Positions 34,601 through 43,762 are shown, counted from the stretch's first letter. The stretch is DNA of 62,033 nt from Burkholderia sp. lig30 (GCF_000687455.2 NZ_JGVW01000033.1:1-62033), one strand, 5' to 3'. Numbers and translations: made by a program. The notes: generated from the letters alone by a model not told the origin.

Positions 34601-34641
34601 TACTGTGCTCGCCGCGCTGCCCGCAAGCTGTGCTCCTCCGA
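34601..34641 (+). promoter_or_regulatory. two ACTGTGCTC-type sites upstream of the small regulator
   Basis: TACTGTGCTCGCCGCG (34601) and AGCTGTGCTCCTCCGA (34626) are direct repeats whose TGTGC cores are 25 bases apart. They lie between the start of the leftward winged-helix gene (34515) and the end of the MocR gene (34669). Confidence 0.6.
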
Positions 34642-34668
34642 TCGGGCCGCACACCGGCACGCGCCGCG

Positions 34669-36093
34669 TCAGCCGGCCAGCGTCGAGACCAGTTTGCCGA
34701 CGGTGATCACCGCCTGCTCGATGTCGCCGGACCACGGGCTGCTGTAGTTCAGCCGGATGAAATTCCGGTACGCATCCGAGGTCGAGAACATGTAGCCCGG
34801 CCCGATCGTGATGCCCCGCTCGAGCGCGAGCTGATACAGGCGCATCGAATCGACCTTCGGCGGCAACTCGATCCACAGCACGTAGCCGCCCGCCGGGCAG
34901 GACATGCGGGTGCCGTCGGGAAAGAACCGCGACACCATCGCGCGCATCAGGCTCGCCTGCTGCGCGTAGGCCTTCCTGACCCGCCGCAGCTGATGTTCAT
35001 AGCCGTCCCGTTCGAGGTATTCCGCGATCGCGAGCTGCGGAATCGCCGGCGTCGCGAGGGTGTTCAGGAACTTGAGCTTCTCGACCTGATCGCGATAGCG
35101 GCCCGGCAGCGCCCAGCCGATCCGGTAGGCGGCCGTCAGGCTCTTCGAGAACGATCCGCAATGCAGGACGAGCCCCCGGGTATCGTAGGACTTCAACGTG
35201 CTCGGGTGCGTGTCGCCGAAATACAGCTCGTTGTACACGCCGTTCTCGATGACCGGAACGTCCTTCTTCGTCAGCAGCTCGACCAGCTCGCGCTTGCGCG
35301 CGTCCGGCATCTGAAAGCCGAGCGGGTTCTGGAAGTTCGGCATCACCATGCACGCGGCAACCGGCTGCGATTCCATGATCGCGGCGAGCGCCGCGATGTC
35401 GATGCCGTGCTCCGGATGCGTCGACACTTCGATCGCCTTCATCCCCATCCGCTCGATCGCGTGCAGCATCGCATAGAAGGTCGGCGATTCGACGGCAATC
35501 ACGTCGCCGGGTTTCGCGACCGCCTGCAGGCACAGGTTGATCGCCTCGGTCGCGCCGATCGTGACGACGATCTCGTTCGGATCGACCGGCATGCCGTTTT
35601 CGAGGTAGCGCCGCGCGATCTGGCGCACGAGCGCCGGCGTGCCGGGCGGCAGCGCGTCCGTCACGCACCAGCGCGTCTTGTCGCGGCCGGCCGCGTACGC
35701 GTAGCGGTTCAGTTTTTCGAACGGAAACAGGCTCGGATCGGGATACGGCGAGCCCAGCGGCACCGCATCGTCGGTGCCGATCGCGCGCAAGGTCGACAGC
35801 ACCAGCCGGCTCACGTCGACCGACGACGACGTGGCGATCGGCCTGGTCGGCTGGAGCTCGCGCAACGGGCTTTCGCCGTCGCCGCTTCTCAGGCTGACGA
35901 AATAGCCGGACTGGGGCCGGCTCTCGACCAGGCCGCGGCTCTCCAGCAGCAGATACGCGTGAATCACGGTGGTGATGCTGAGCCGGTGCTGCTGGCTGGT
36001 CTGCCGGACCGACGGCACGCGATCGCCGTAGCTGTACACGCCTTGCCGGATCAGTTTCTCGATATCGTCCGCCAGCTTTTCGTAAAGTTTCAT
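34669..36093 (-). CDS. MocR-type regulator (GntR helix-turn-helix plus aminotransferase domain)
   Basis: A 474-residue MocR protein, YdcR-like. Residues 1-68 are a GntR winged helix (GVYSYGDRVPSVRQTSQQHRLS...TTVIHAYLLLESRGLVESRP); residues about 100-470 are a fold-type I aminotransferase domain with PLP lysine K317 (CGSFSKSLTAAYRIGW). The residue that normally binds the pyridine nitrogen is Asn284 (IENGVYNEL) instead of the Asp of YdcR (EDDVY). The start follows GGAAGGGGGG. Much longer open frames running through here on both strands are shadows. It is divergent from the molybdopterin oxidoreductase, and ACTGTGCTC sites lie between them. Confidence 0.93.
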   Translation of the reverse strand: MKLYEKLADDIEKLIRQGVYSYGDRVPSVRQTSQQHRLSITTVIHAYLLLESRGLVESRPQSGYFVSLRSGDGESPLRELQPTRPIATSSSVDVSRLVLSTLRAIGTDDAVPLGSPYPDPSLFPFEKLNRYAYAAGRDKTRWCVTDALPPGTPALVRQIARRYLENGMPVDPNEIVVTIGATEAINLCLQAVAKPGDVIAVESPTFYAMLHAIERMGMKAIEVSTHPEHGIDIAALAAIMESQPVAACMVMPNFQNPLGFQMPDARKRELVELLTKKDVPVIENGVYNELYFGDTHPSTLKSYDTRGLVLHCGSFSKSLTAAYRIGWALPGRYRDQVEKLKFLNTLATPAIPQLAIAEYLERDGYEHQLRRVRKAYAQQASLMRAMVSRFFPDGTRMSCPAGGYVLWIELPPKVDSMRLYQLALERGITIGPGYMFSTSDAYRNFIRLNYSSPWSGDIEQAVITVGKLVSTLAG

Positions 36094-36182
36094 CGCCCCC
36101 CTTCCCCGCGCGACGGTTCGCAGTCTGGCCTGCTGCGGCGTCCGGTCGCGGCACAGATTCCGCGCCGCCGAGATGCTAACAG

Positions 36183-36215
36183 AACTGTGCTCTTGCGACC
36201 CCGCCGGATGTGTGC
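36183..36215 (+). promoter_or_regulatory. ACTGTGCTC-type site between MocR and oxidoreductase genes
   Basis: AACTGTGCTCTTGCGA (36183-36198) matches the sites at 31469-31562. A weaker TGTGC core follows 25 bases later (36211), the same core spacing as at 34601-34641. The position between divergent starts (36093 and 36322) suits joint control and autoregulation by MocR. Confidence 0.6.
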
Positions 36216-36321
36216 GCCTTCGCGCACCCCGTCTGCGCTTACGATTCCAGCCAGTGAACATTTCGCGCGGCGAGTCCCGGGTGTCGGGGCTTGGCGACGG
36301 GTCGTCAATGGAGCCAACGCC

Positions 36322-38649
36322 ATGGAAAAGGCAAAACCGAAGGGCAAGATCGAGGAATACCACCACCCCGCCGCCGGCTGGGGCGCCCTCAAGTACGTCG
36401 CGATCAACCTGATCAAGGAACGGGTCGCGGGCGGCAACTATCGCACGCTGTTCAGGCAGAACCAGCCGGACGGCTTCGATTGCCCCGGCTGCGCGTGGCC
36501 CGACCGGCAGCACGCGTCGACCTTCGAATTCTGCGAGAACGGCGTGAAGGCGGTCGCCGCCGAGGCGACCAGCAAGCGCGTCACGCCGGCGTTTTTCGAT
36601 GCCCACACCGTCGAGGAACTGATGAAGCAGACGGACTACGAACTCGAGCAGCACGGCCGCCTGACCGAGCCGATGGTATACGACGCCCGCACCGACCGCT
36701 ACCGGCCGATCGCGTGGGACGACGCGTTCGCGCTGATCGCGAAGCACCTGCAGGGGCTCGACTCGCCGCACGACGCGGCGTTCTACACGTCCGGCCGGGC
36801 CAGCAACGAAGCCGCGTTCCTGTACCAGCTGTTCGTGCGCATGTACGGCACCAACAATTTCCCCGATTGCTCGAACATGTGCCACGAAGCGACGAGCCGC
36901 GGCCTGCCGGCCACGGTCGGCATCGGCAAGGGCACGGTCACGCTCGACGATTTCGAGCGGGCGGACACCATCATCATCTTCGGCCAGAACCCCGCGACCA
37001 ACCATCCGCGCATGCTCGGCGAACTGCGGGAGGCGTCGCGCCGCGGCGCGACGATCGTGTCGGTCAATCCGCTGCGCGAGCGCGGGCTCGAACGCTTCGC
37101 GAGCCCGCAGCATCCGCTCGAAATGCTCACGTTCGGCAGCACGAAGATCGCGTCGACGTTCATCCAGCCGAAGCTGGGCGGCGATTTCGCGCTGATCAAG
37201 GGCGTCGCGAAGCATGTGGTCGAGCTCGACGACCGGGCCGTCGCCGAAGGCGGCGAGCGCGTGATCGACGTGGATTTCATCCGCGAGCACACGCTCGGCT
37301 TCGACGCGTTCGCCGACGACCTGCGCGCCGAAAGCTGGCCGCTGCTCGAAGCCGAATCCGGCGTCGCGCGCGAGGACATCGAGGGCCTCGCCCGCATCTA
37401 CGCGAACGGCCAGCGCGTGATCGCGACCTGGGGCATGGGCATCACCCAGCACAAGCACTCGGTGCAGACCGTGCACCTGCTGTCGAACCTGCTGATGATG
37501 CGCGGCAACATCGGCCGCGAAGGCGCGGGGCTCTGCCCGGTGCGCGGGCACTCGAACGTGCAGGGCAACCGCACGGTCGGGATCGAGGAGAAGCCGTCGC
37601 ATGCGTTCCTCGATCGCCTCGGCCGGGTGTTCGGCTTCGAGCCGCCGCGCGGGCACGGGCTCGACGTCGTCGAAACGGTCGCGCACATGATCGAAGGCCG
37701 CGTGAAGGTGTTCATCGGCCTCGGCGGCAACTTCGCGATGGCGACGCCCGACACGCTGCGCACCTTCGACGGCCTGCGCTCGTGCGCGCTGACCGTCCAC
37801 ATCACGACGAAGCTGAACCGCAGCCACCTGGTCCACGGCACCGACGCGCTGATCCTGCCGACCCTCGGCCGCACCGAGATCGACACGCAGGCCGGCGTCG
37901 CACAGGGCGTGACCGTCGAGGACTCGATGAGCATGGTCCACATCTCGTACGGGATGAACAAACCCGCGTCGCCGCACCTGATGTCCGAGACCGCGATCGT
38001 CGCGAACATCGCGCATGCGACGCTCGGCGACGCGAAGGTCGACTGGCTCGGCTACGCGCGCGACTACGCGACGATCCGCGACGCGATCGAACAGGTGGTC
38101 GAAGGCTTCGACGACTACAACGCGCGCATCGCGCATCCGGGCGGCTTCCACCTGCGCGTGGCGTCGCGCGAGCGCGACTGGGCGACGTCGACCGGCAAGG
38201 CGAACTTCGTCGTGCACGCGATCCAGCAGGACACGCCGATCGCGCGCGCGAAGCACATCCACGGCGAGCGCCTGATGACGCTGATGACGACCCGCTCGCA
38301 CGACCAGTACAACACGACCGTCTATGCGCTCGACGACCGCTATCGCGGCGTGTTCGGGCAGCGCCGCGTCGTGTTCATCCATCCGGCCGACATCGCGATG
38401 CTCGGCTTCAAGAATGGCGACTGGGTGGACATGACCACGGTGTGGAACGACGGCGTCGAGCGCCGCGCGAACTATTTCCGGCTGGTCGAGTACGACATTC
38501 CGCGTGGCTGCATCGGCGCGTACTACCCGGAAACCAACCCGCTCGTGCCGCTGTCGAGCGTCGGCGACGTCTGCAACACGCCGACCTCGAAGTCGATACC
38601 GGTGCTGCTGCACCGCTCGTCCGAGCCGGCCGCCGTGCCGGCGTTCTGA
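36322..38649 (+). CDS. FdhF/YdeP family molybdopterin oxidoreductase
   Basis: A 775-residue enzyme of the formate-dehydrogenase-like family, closest in layout to YdeP. The N-terminal region has only part of an iron-sulfur motif (CPGCAWPD plus a later Cys in FEFCENG). Cofactor-binding motifs are FYTSGRASNEAAF, FGQNPATNHPRM, VRGHSNVQGNRTVG and the C-terminal TTRSHDQYNT. NMCHEATS places a Cys where FdhF has its Sec/Cys Mo ligand. The start MEKAKPKG (36322) is chosen over an upstream-extended frame that runs through the MocR gene. Substrate unknown; E. coli YdeP contributes to acid resistance. It needs the cofactor made by the nearby moa genes. Confidence 0.9.
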   Translation: MEKAKPKGKIEEYHHPAAGWGALKYVAINLIKERVAGGNYRTLFRQNQPDGFDCPGCAWPDRQHASTFEFCENGVKAVAAEATSKRVTPAFFDAHTVEELMKQTDYELEQHGRLTEPMVYDARTDRYRPIAWDDAFALIAKHLQGLDSPHDAAFYTSGRASNEAAFLYQLFVRMYGTNNFPDCSNMCHEATSRGLPATVGIGKGTVTLDDFERADTIIIFGQNPATNHPRMLGELREASRRGATIVSVNPLRERGLERFASPQHPLEMLTFGSTKIASTFIQPKLGGDFALIKGVAKHVVELDDRAVAEGGERVIDVDFIREHTLGFDAFADDLRAESWPLLEAESGVAREDIEGLARIYANGQRVIATWGMGITQHKHSVQTVHLLSNLLMMRGNIGREGAGLCPVRGHSNVQGNRTVGIEEKPSHAFLDRLGRVFGFEPPRGHGLDVVETVAHMIEGRVKVFIGLGGNFAMATPDTLRTFDGLRSCALTVHITTKLNRSHLVHGTDALILPTLGRTEIDTQAGVAQGVTVEDSMSMVHISYGMNKPASPHLMSETAIVANIAHATLGDAKVDWLGYARDYATIRDAIEQVVEGFDDYNARIAHPGGFHLRVASRERDWATSTGKANFVVHAIQQDTPIARAKHIHGERLMTLMTTRSHDQYNTTVYALDDRYRGVFGQRRVVFIHPADIAMLGFKNGDWVDMTTVWNDGVERRANYFRLVEYDIPRGCIGAYYPETNPLVPLSSVGDVCNTPTSKSIPVLLHRSSEPAAVPAF

Positions 38650-38772
38650 CGCCCGCGCCAGCCGGGCGCAGGTTCCCGCCGATAGCGGGCTTGCGCGGGC
38701 CGCCGGAAGGCATCGCTCAGGAACGGGGCAACGCGCGTTGCCGGCCGCGTCCGCCCCGGGGACGCGGCCCCG

Positions 38773-38979
38773 TCACTCGAGCTCGATGTCGCCGCCGAAC
38801 GCGACCTTCAGCTTCAGGCCGGCGACTTCCAGCGTGATCGTGGCCGGCAGCGTCTCGCTCCCCGTCACGTCGCCGCTGGCCGCGGCCTGCGCGACCGCGT
38901 GCTCGATCTCGCGCTGCGCGGCGATGCCGAAAGACTTCAGCAGCTTGCGAATGCTCATGTTCAGCGTTTCGTCGTTCAT
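38773..38979 (-). CDS. DUF6494 family protein
   Basis: A 68-residue acidic soluble protein (MNDETLNMSIRKLLKSFGI, then a beta-rich GLKLKVAFGGDIELE). GGGAG lies six bases upstream of the ATG at 38979; an ATG two codons earlier abuts that site. I associate it with DUF6494 from memory; function unknown. It converges on the oxidoreductase. Confidence 0.8.
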   Translation of the reverse strand: MNDETLNMSIRKLLKSFGIAAQREIEHAVAQAAASGDVTGSETLPATITLEVAGLKLKVAFGGDIELE

Positions 38980-39287
38980 GCTCATCTCCCGTTTTCCGTG
39001 AAAGCGCTCGGCATCGCCGGTGCGCGCTTCGATTCTGGCAAACGCGGCGGCGCGCGTCATCGGGAGCATCACGTATGGGGAGCTGCGCGCCTCGCTCTGC
39101 CGGCCCGATCCCGTGCGCCCACCTGGCCCGCGCCATCCATTGATCGGACGATAGCCATGGCCATGCGTGGCGACGGTCGCGCTTCGACGAAAGGCCGTCG
39201 CAGCGACGAAAACCGCCTATGGTTGAGAAGGCGACCGGCGCCGCGCGCGGCCGGCCTCAACGTCGGCCCGAGAACAAGGAGACCATC

Positions 39288-39662
39288 ATGAAAGCCGTGC
39301 TTTTCGCCTGCTCGATCCTGCTGGCCGCCGCATCGGCCAGCGCCGTTGCGCAGGAGACCCCGGCGATGCCCGCCGGCGGCGCGCTCGTCGCCGCGAACGG
39401 CATGACGCTCTACACGTTCGACAAGGACCCGGCCAATGCCGGCACCAGCGCCTGCACCGGCGGATGCCCGAGCCTGTGGCCGCCGTACCGGGCGAGCGCG
39501 ACCGACCATCCCGCCGCGCCCTATTCCGTCGTCCGGCGCGACGACGGCAGCCTGCAATGGGCCTACAAGGGCAAGCCGCTGTATTTCTTCTCGCAGGATC
39601 AGACGAAAGGCGACCGCAAGGGCGACGGCTTCAGGAACATCTGGCACGTCGCGGCGCCCTGA
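39288..39662 (+). CDS. secreted repeat protein (lipoprotein_15/COG4315-like)
   Basis: A 124-residue exported protein. Signal peptide MKAVLFACSILLAAASASAVAQ, then two copies of a repeat: NGMTLYTFDKDPANAGTSAC with CTGGCPSLWPPY, and KGKPLYFFSQDQTKGDRKGD followed by WHVAAP. This matches the secreted-repeat family PF03640. AAGGAGA precedes the start. The family is sometimes found with redox proteins; no precise role is known. Confidence 0.9.
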   Translation: MKAVLFACSILLAAASASAVAQETPAMPAGGALVAANGMTLYTFDKDPANAGTSACTGGCPSLWPPYRASATDHPAAPYSVVRRDDGSLQWAYKGKPLYFFSQDQTKGDRKGDGFRNIWHVAAP

Positions 39663-39693
39663 GCGCATCGCGCGCCCGGACGCCCGACATGCG

Positions 39694-39724
39694 ACGGCCC
39701 GGCCGGATCGCCCGGCCGGGCCGT
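39694..39724. terminator. hairpin terminator between convergent genes
   Basis: A 13-pair stem (ACGGCCCGGCCGG and its complement) with loop ATCGC, placed between the end of the secreted-repeat gene and the end of mmsA. There is no long T-run, but the position between convergent stops supports a bidirectional role. Confidence 0.65.
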
Positions 39725-39791
39725 GTGCCTGCGCGTTGGCGCGCGCGATGCCCGCCGCATGGCGAGCGCCGCGCGCGATCGCGGCCGCGCG

Positions 39792-41309
39792 TCAGCGGCT
39801 CGACGGGAAGCTGAACACCGTCCCTTCGCGCACGCCGGCCGACGGCCAGCGCTGCGTGATCGTCTTGCGCTTCGTGTAGAAGCGCACGCCATCCGGGCCG
39901 TACGCGTGCAGGTCGCCGAACAGCGAGCGCTTCCAGCCGCCGAACGAGTGGTACGCGACCGGCACCGGCAGCGGCACGTTGATGCCGACCATGCCGATCT
40001 GGATGTTGTCGCTGAAGAAGCGCGCCGCCTCGCCGTCGCGCGTGAACAGGCAGGTGCCGTTGCCGTATTCGTGTGCATCGATCAGCGCCATCGCTTCGCC
40101 GAGCGACGCGACGCGCACGACGCCGAGCACCGGCCCGAAGATCTCGTGCTGATAGATCGGCATGCCCGGCTTCACGTGGTCGAACAGGCACGGGCCGAGG
40201 TAGTAGCCGCCGTCGTGGCCCGGCACCTTCACGCCGCGGCCGTCGACCACCAGCGTCGCGCCCGCCGCGACACCCGCCTCGACGAAGCCCGTCACCTTGT
40301 CGAAATGCTGCTGCGTGACGAGCGGCCCCATGTCGACGCCCTGCTCGACGCCCGGGCCGACCTTCATCTTTGCGATTTCGGCCTGGATGCCCGCCACCAC
40401 CGCATCCCCCGTCTCGTCGCCGATCGCGACGACCAGCGGAATCGCCATGCAGCGCTCGCCGCACGAGCCGTACGCCGCGCCCATCAGCGCGTTCACCGCG
40501 TTGCCGATGTCCGCGTCCGGCATCACGACCGCGAAGTTCTTCGCGCCGCCGAGCGCCTGCACGCGCTTGCCGTGCGCGCAGCCGGTCGTGTAGATGTATT
40601 CGGCGATCGGCGTCGAGCCGACGAAGCTCACCGCCTTCACGCGCGCGTCGGTCAGGATCGTGTCGACCGCTTCCTTGTCGCCGTTGACGACGTTCAGCAC
40701 GCCCGGCGGCAGGCCGGCTTCCAGCGCCAGCTCGGCCATCCGCAGCGTCGACGACGGCGTGCGCTCCGACGGCTTCAGCACGAACGTGTTGCCGCACACG
40801 ACGGCCATCGGCCACATCCACAGCGGCACCATGATCGGGAAGTTGAACGGCGTGATCCCGGCGACGACGCCGAGCGCCTGGAACTCGCTCCACGAGTCGA
40901 TCGCGGGGCCGACGTTCTTGCTGTGCTCGCCCTTCAGCAGCTCGGGCGCGTAGCTCGCGTATTCGACGTTCTCGATGCCGCGCTGCAGTTCGCCCATCGC
41001 GTCGGCGAGCACCTTGCCGTGCTCGGCCGTGATCAGCGCGCACAGCTCGTCCGCATGCTCCTCGAGCAGCGTCTTGAAGCGGCTCATCACGCGGGCGCGC
41101 TTCAGCGGCGGCGTGTTGCGCCATGCCGGAAACGCGGCCTGCGCGGACGCGATGGCCGCCTCGACGGTCGGCTTGTCCGCGAGCATGACGCTCTTGTTCG
41201 ATGCGCCCGTGGCCGGATCGAACACCGGCTGGACGCGGCTGCCGCCGTCGACGCGCTTGCCGTCGATCAGGTGGCCGAGAGTGGAGGTGACGTTGCTATC
41301 GTGTTTCAT
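39792..41309 (-). CDS. mmsA: methylmalonate/malonate-semialdehyde dehydrogenase (acylating)
   Basis: CoA-acylating aldehyde dehydrogenase of 505 residues, NAD-dependent, converting malonate or methylmalonate semialdehyde to acetyl- or propionyl-CoA. Signatures are ITPFNFPIMVPLWMWPMAV (NAD site), FVGSTPIAEYIY, and the catalytic Cys287 in GSCGERCMAIP, which fits the MMSDH subgroup. It lies 49 bases downstream of the omega-aminotransferase gene and probably completes beta-alanine degradation. No ribosome-binding site decides the start; MKHDSN (41309) fits the family. Confidence 0.94.
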   Translation of the reverse strand: MKHDSNVTSTLGHLIDGKRVDGGSRVQPVFDPATGASNKSVMLADKPTVEAAIASAQAAFPAWRNTPPLKRARVMSRFKTLLEEHADELCALITAEHGKVLADAMGELQRGIENVEYASYAPELLKGEHSKNVGPAIDSWSEFQALGVVAGITPFNFPIMVPLWMWPMAVVCGNTFVLKPSERTPSSTLRMAELALEAGLPPGVLNVVNGDKEAVDTILTDARVKAVSFVGSTPIAEYIYTTGCAHGKRVQALGGAKNFAVVMPDADIGNAVNALMGAAYGSCGERCMAIPLVVAIGDETGDAVVAGIQAEIAKMKVGPGVEQGVDMGPLVTQQHFDKVTGFVEAGVAAGATLVVDGRGVKVPGHDGGYYLGPCLFDHVKPGMPIYQHEIFGPVLGVVRVASLGEAMALIDAHEYGNGTCLFTRDGEAARFFSDNIQIGMVGINVPLPVPVAYHSFGGWKRSLFGDLHAYGPDGVRFYTKRKTITQRWPSAGVREGTVFSFPSSR

Positions 41310-41358
41310 GATTCGGATTCGCTCGTGATTCGGTAATCGGGGGCGTGCCGCGCACGGC

Positions 41359-42711
41359 TCACTCGACTGCGTTCAGCGCGTCGGAGAGCGCGTTGACCAG
41401 GTTGTCGATCTCGCGCTTTTCCGCGATGAACGGCGGCGCGAGCTGGATCGTGTCGCCGCCGTAGCGGACGTAGAAGCCCTTCTCCCAGCAACGCATCGCG
41501 ATTTCGTACGGACGGCGCGCCGGCTCGCCCGGCGCGGGCGCGATCGTCAGGCCCGCGGCCAGCCCGCAGTTGCGGATGTCGACGATGTGGCGCTGGCCCT
41601 TCAGGCCGTGCACCGCCGCCTCGAAATGCGGCGCGAGCTCGCGCACGCGGCCGATCATGTCTTCCTTCACCAGCACGTCGAGCGCCGCGACGCCCGCCGC
41701 GCATGCGACCGGGTGCGCCGAATACGTGTAGCCGTGCGGGAATTCGAGCATGTATTCCGGGCCGCCCGCCGCCATGAAGGTGTCGTAGATCTCCTTCTTC
41801 GCGATCACCGCGCCGAGCGGCTGCGCGCCGTTCGTCACCTGCTTCGCGACGTTCATGATGTCCGGCGTGACGCCGAACGCCTCGGCGCCCGTCATCGCGC
41901 CCGCGCGGCCGAAGCCCGTGATGACTTCGTCGAAGATCAGCAGGATGTCGTGCGCGGTGCAGATGTCGCGCAGGCGCTGCAGATAGCCCTTCGGCGGAAC
42001 GACCACGCCGGCCGAGCCCGAGAACGGCTCGACGATCACCGCCGCGATGTTCGATGCGTCATGCAGCGCGATCAGGTCGAGCAGGCGGTCGGCCAGCTCG
42101 GCGCCATGCTCCGGCAGGCCGCGCGAGAAACGGTTCTCCGGCAGCTGGGTGTGCGGCAGGAAGTCCGCGTCGATGCCCTGGCCGAACAGCTTGCGGTTCG
42201 GCCCGATGCCGCCGACCGAGATGCCGCCGAAGTTCACGCCGTGGTAGCCCTTCTCGCGGCCGATCAGGCGCGTCTTGGTGCCCTTGCCCTTCGCGCGCCA
42301 GTATGCGCGGGCCATTTTCAGCGAGGTGTCGGCCGATTCCGAGCCGGAGCCGGTGAAGAACACGTAGTCGAGGCCGTCCGGCGTCAGTGCCTTGAGCCGG
42401 TTCGCCAGCTCGAACGACTTCGGATGGCCGAACTGGAACGCCGGCGCGTAGTCGAGCTGCGCGACCTGGCGGCTCACCGCCTCGGTGATCTCGGCGCGGC
42501 CGTGGCCGAGGCCCGTGCACCAGAGGCCCGACAGGCCGTCGAAGATCTTGCGGCCGTCGGCGTCGGTGTAATACGCGCCCTGGCCGGACACGATCATCCG
42601 CGGGTCGGCCTTGAACTGGCGGTTGGCCGTAAACGGCATCCAGTGCGCGTCGAGCCAGGCGGCGTCGGTGCGGAGAGCTTCTTCTTGCTGCGGTGCGGTC
42701 TGAACGGTCAT
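41359..42711 (-). CDS. bauA: beta-alanine:pyruvate aminotransferase (class III)
   Basis: PLP-dependent omega-aminotransferase of about 450 residues, close to P. aeruginosa BauA: AHWMPFTANRQFKADPRMIV, LSGLWCTGLGHGR, FFTGSGSESADTSLKMARAY, GYHGVNFGGISVGGIGPNRK, LIFDEVITGFGR and the PLP lysine in NVAKQVTNGAQPLGAV. It converts beta-alanine and pyruvate to malonate semialdehyde and alanine. MTVQTAPQ (42711) is preferred as start; MRNIF (42756) is possible. It is the first gene of the bauA-mmsA unit, divergent from a LysR gene. Confidence 0.93.
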   Translation of the reverse strand: MTVQTAPQQEEALRTDAAWLDAHWMPFTANRQFKADPRMIVSGQGAYYTDADGRKIFDGLSGLWCTGLGHGRAEITEAVSRQVAQLDYAPAFQFGHPKSFELANRLKALTPDGLDYVFFTGSGSESADTSLKMARAYWRAKGKGTKTRLIGREKGYHGVNFGGISVGGIGPNRKLFGQGIDADFLPHTQLPENRFSRGLPEHGAELADRLLDLIALHDASNIAAVIVEPFSGSAGVVVPPKGYLQRLRDICTAHDILLIFDEVITGFGRAGAMTGAEAFGVTPDIMNVAKQVTNGAQPLGAVIAKKEIYDTFMAAGGPEYMLEFPHGYTYSAHPVACAAGVAALDVLVKEDMIGRVRELAPHFEAAVHGLKGQRHIVDIRNCGLAAGLTIAPAPGEPARRPYEIAMRCWEKGFYVRYGGDTIQLAPPFIAEKREIDNLVNALSDALNAVE

Positions 42712-42814
42712 GTCGGTCGGCGCGGCGCGCCCCTCGTCGATGAAGATGTTGCGCATTGTCGGGACGCCAATTAGTCTTTTGAATATCGCAATATCAATGT
42801 TCACTTGCGCAATC

Positions 42815-43762
42815 ATGCAAGCAAAGAAACCGAAGAGCCGGGCGCTGCTCGGACAGCTCAGCGACATGGACCTGCGGCTGTTGCGGGTCTTCAAGGGCGT
42901 CGTCCAGTGCGGCGGGATGGCGGCGGCCGAGCTGGAGCTGAACATCGGCATCTCGACGATCAGCCGGCACGTGAAGGATCTCGAAACGCGGCTCGGCCTC
43001 GTGCTGTGCCGGCGCGGCCGCGCGGGCTTCACGCTGACGCCCGAGGGGCAGACCGTCTACGAGGAAACGCTGCGGCTGCTCGCGTCGATGGAGGCGTTCC
43101 GCAGCCGGATCGACGGGATTCACGACCGGATGGGCGGCGAGCTGCACGTCGCCGTGTTCGACAAGACGGCGACCAATCCGCACGCGCGCCTCGGCGACGC
43201 GATCCGCCAGTTCGCCGACGAAGCGCCGGACGTCGCGCTGAACCTGCACGTCGCGTCGATCAACGAGGTCGAGCGCGGGATCATCGACGGCAGCTATCAG
43301 GTCGGGATCATTCCGGCCCACCGCAGTTCCGGCAGCCTCGTCTACACCGACCTGTTCGACGAGCGGATGCGGCTGTACTGCGGCACGCAGCACCCGCTGT
43401 TCGACGCGCCGCACGGCCGCCTGACCTGGAGCGCGATCCGCAAGTATCCGTTCGCCGGGCTCGGCTATCACTCGCCAAACATGGAGCTCAGCCACCGCGC
43501 GAAACTGACGCGCAGCGCGACCGCGTCCGACCAGGAATCGATCGCGACGCTGATCCTGTCGGGGCGCTATCTCGGTTTCCTGCCCGATCATTACGCGGAG
43601 AGCTTCGAGCACAAGGGGCTGATGCAGGCGATCGCGCCGCAGCGGTTCCACTATGCGTGCCGGTTCGTCAGCCTGCTGCGGCGCTCGCCGCGGCCGTCGC
43701 GGGCCGCGCTGCTGTTCCAGTCGTGCCTGGATGCGGCGCATGCAGCCGGCAAGCCGGGCTGA
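42815..43762 (+). CDS. LysR family regulator of beta-alanine genes
   Basis: A 315-residue LysR protein: winged helix MDLRLLRVFKGVVQCGGMAA, KDLETRLGLVLCRRGRAGF, and a periplasmic-binding-like effector domain. It starts at MQAKKPKSR (42815) and diverges from bauA, as bauR does in P. aeruginosa. The intergenic gap holds palindromes ATAT-CGCA-ATAT (near 42784-42795) and TTGCGCAA (42805-42812), either of which could be its binding site. Effector presumed to be beta-alanine or a precursor. Confidence 0.9.
   Translation: MQAKKPKSRALLGQLSDMDLRLLRVFKGVVQCGGMAAAELELNIGISTISRHVKDLETRLGLVLCRRGRAGFTLTPEGQTVYEETLRLLASMEAFRSRIDGIHDRMGGELHVAVFDKTATNPHARLGDAIRQFADEAPDVALNLHVASINEVERGIIDGSYQVGIIPAHRSSGSLVYTDLFDERMRLYCGTQHPLFDAPHGRLTWSAIRKYPFAGLGYHSPNMELSHRAKLTRSATASDQESIATLILSGRYLGFLPDHYAESFEHKGLMQAIAPQRFHYACRFVSLLRRSPRPSRAALLFQSCLDAAHAAGKPG

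Noticed and set aside
34630..36321. Upstream extension of the YdeP-like gene to give 1339 residues
   Set aside because: The extension is antisense to the MocR gene and has no recognisable domain; MEKAKPKG at 36322 fits the family start.
36094..38613. Upstream extension of the MocR gene to give 1314 residues
   Set aside because: It runs antisense through the oxidoreductase gene; the GntR domain begins exactly at 36093 with a good ribosome-binding site.
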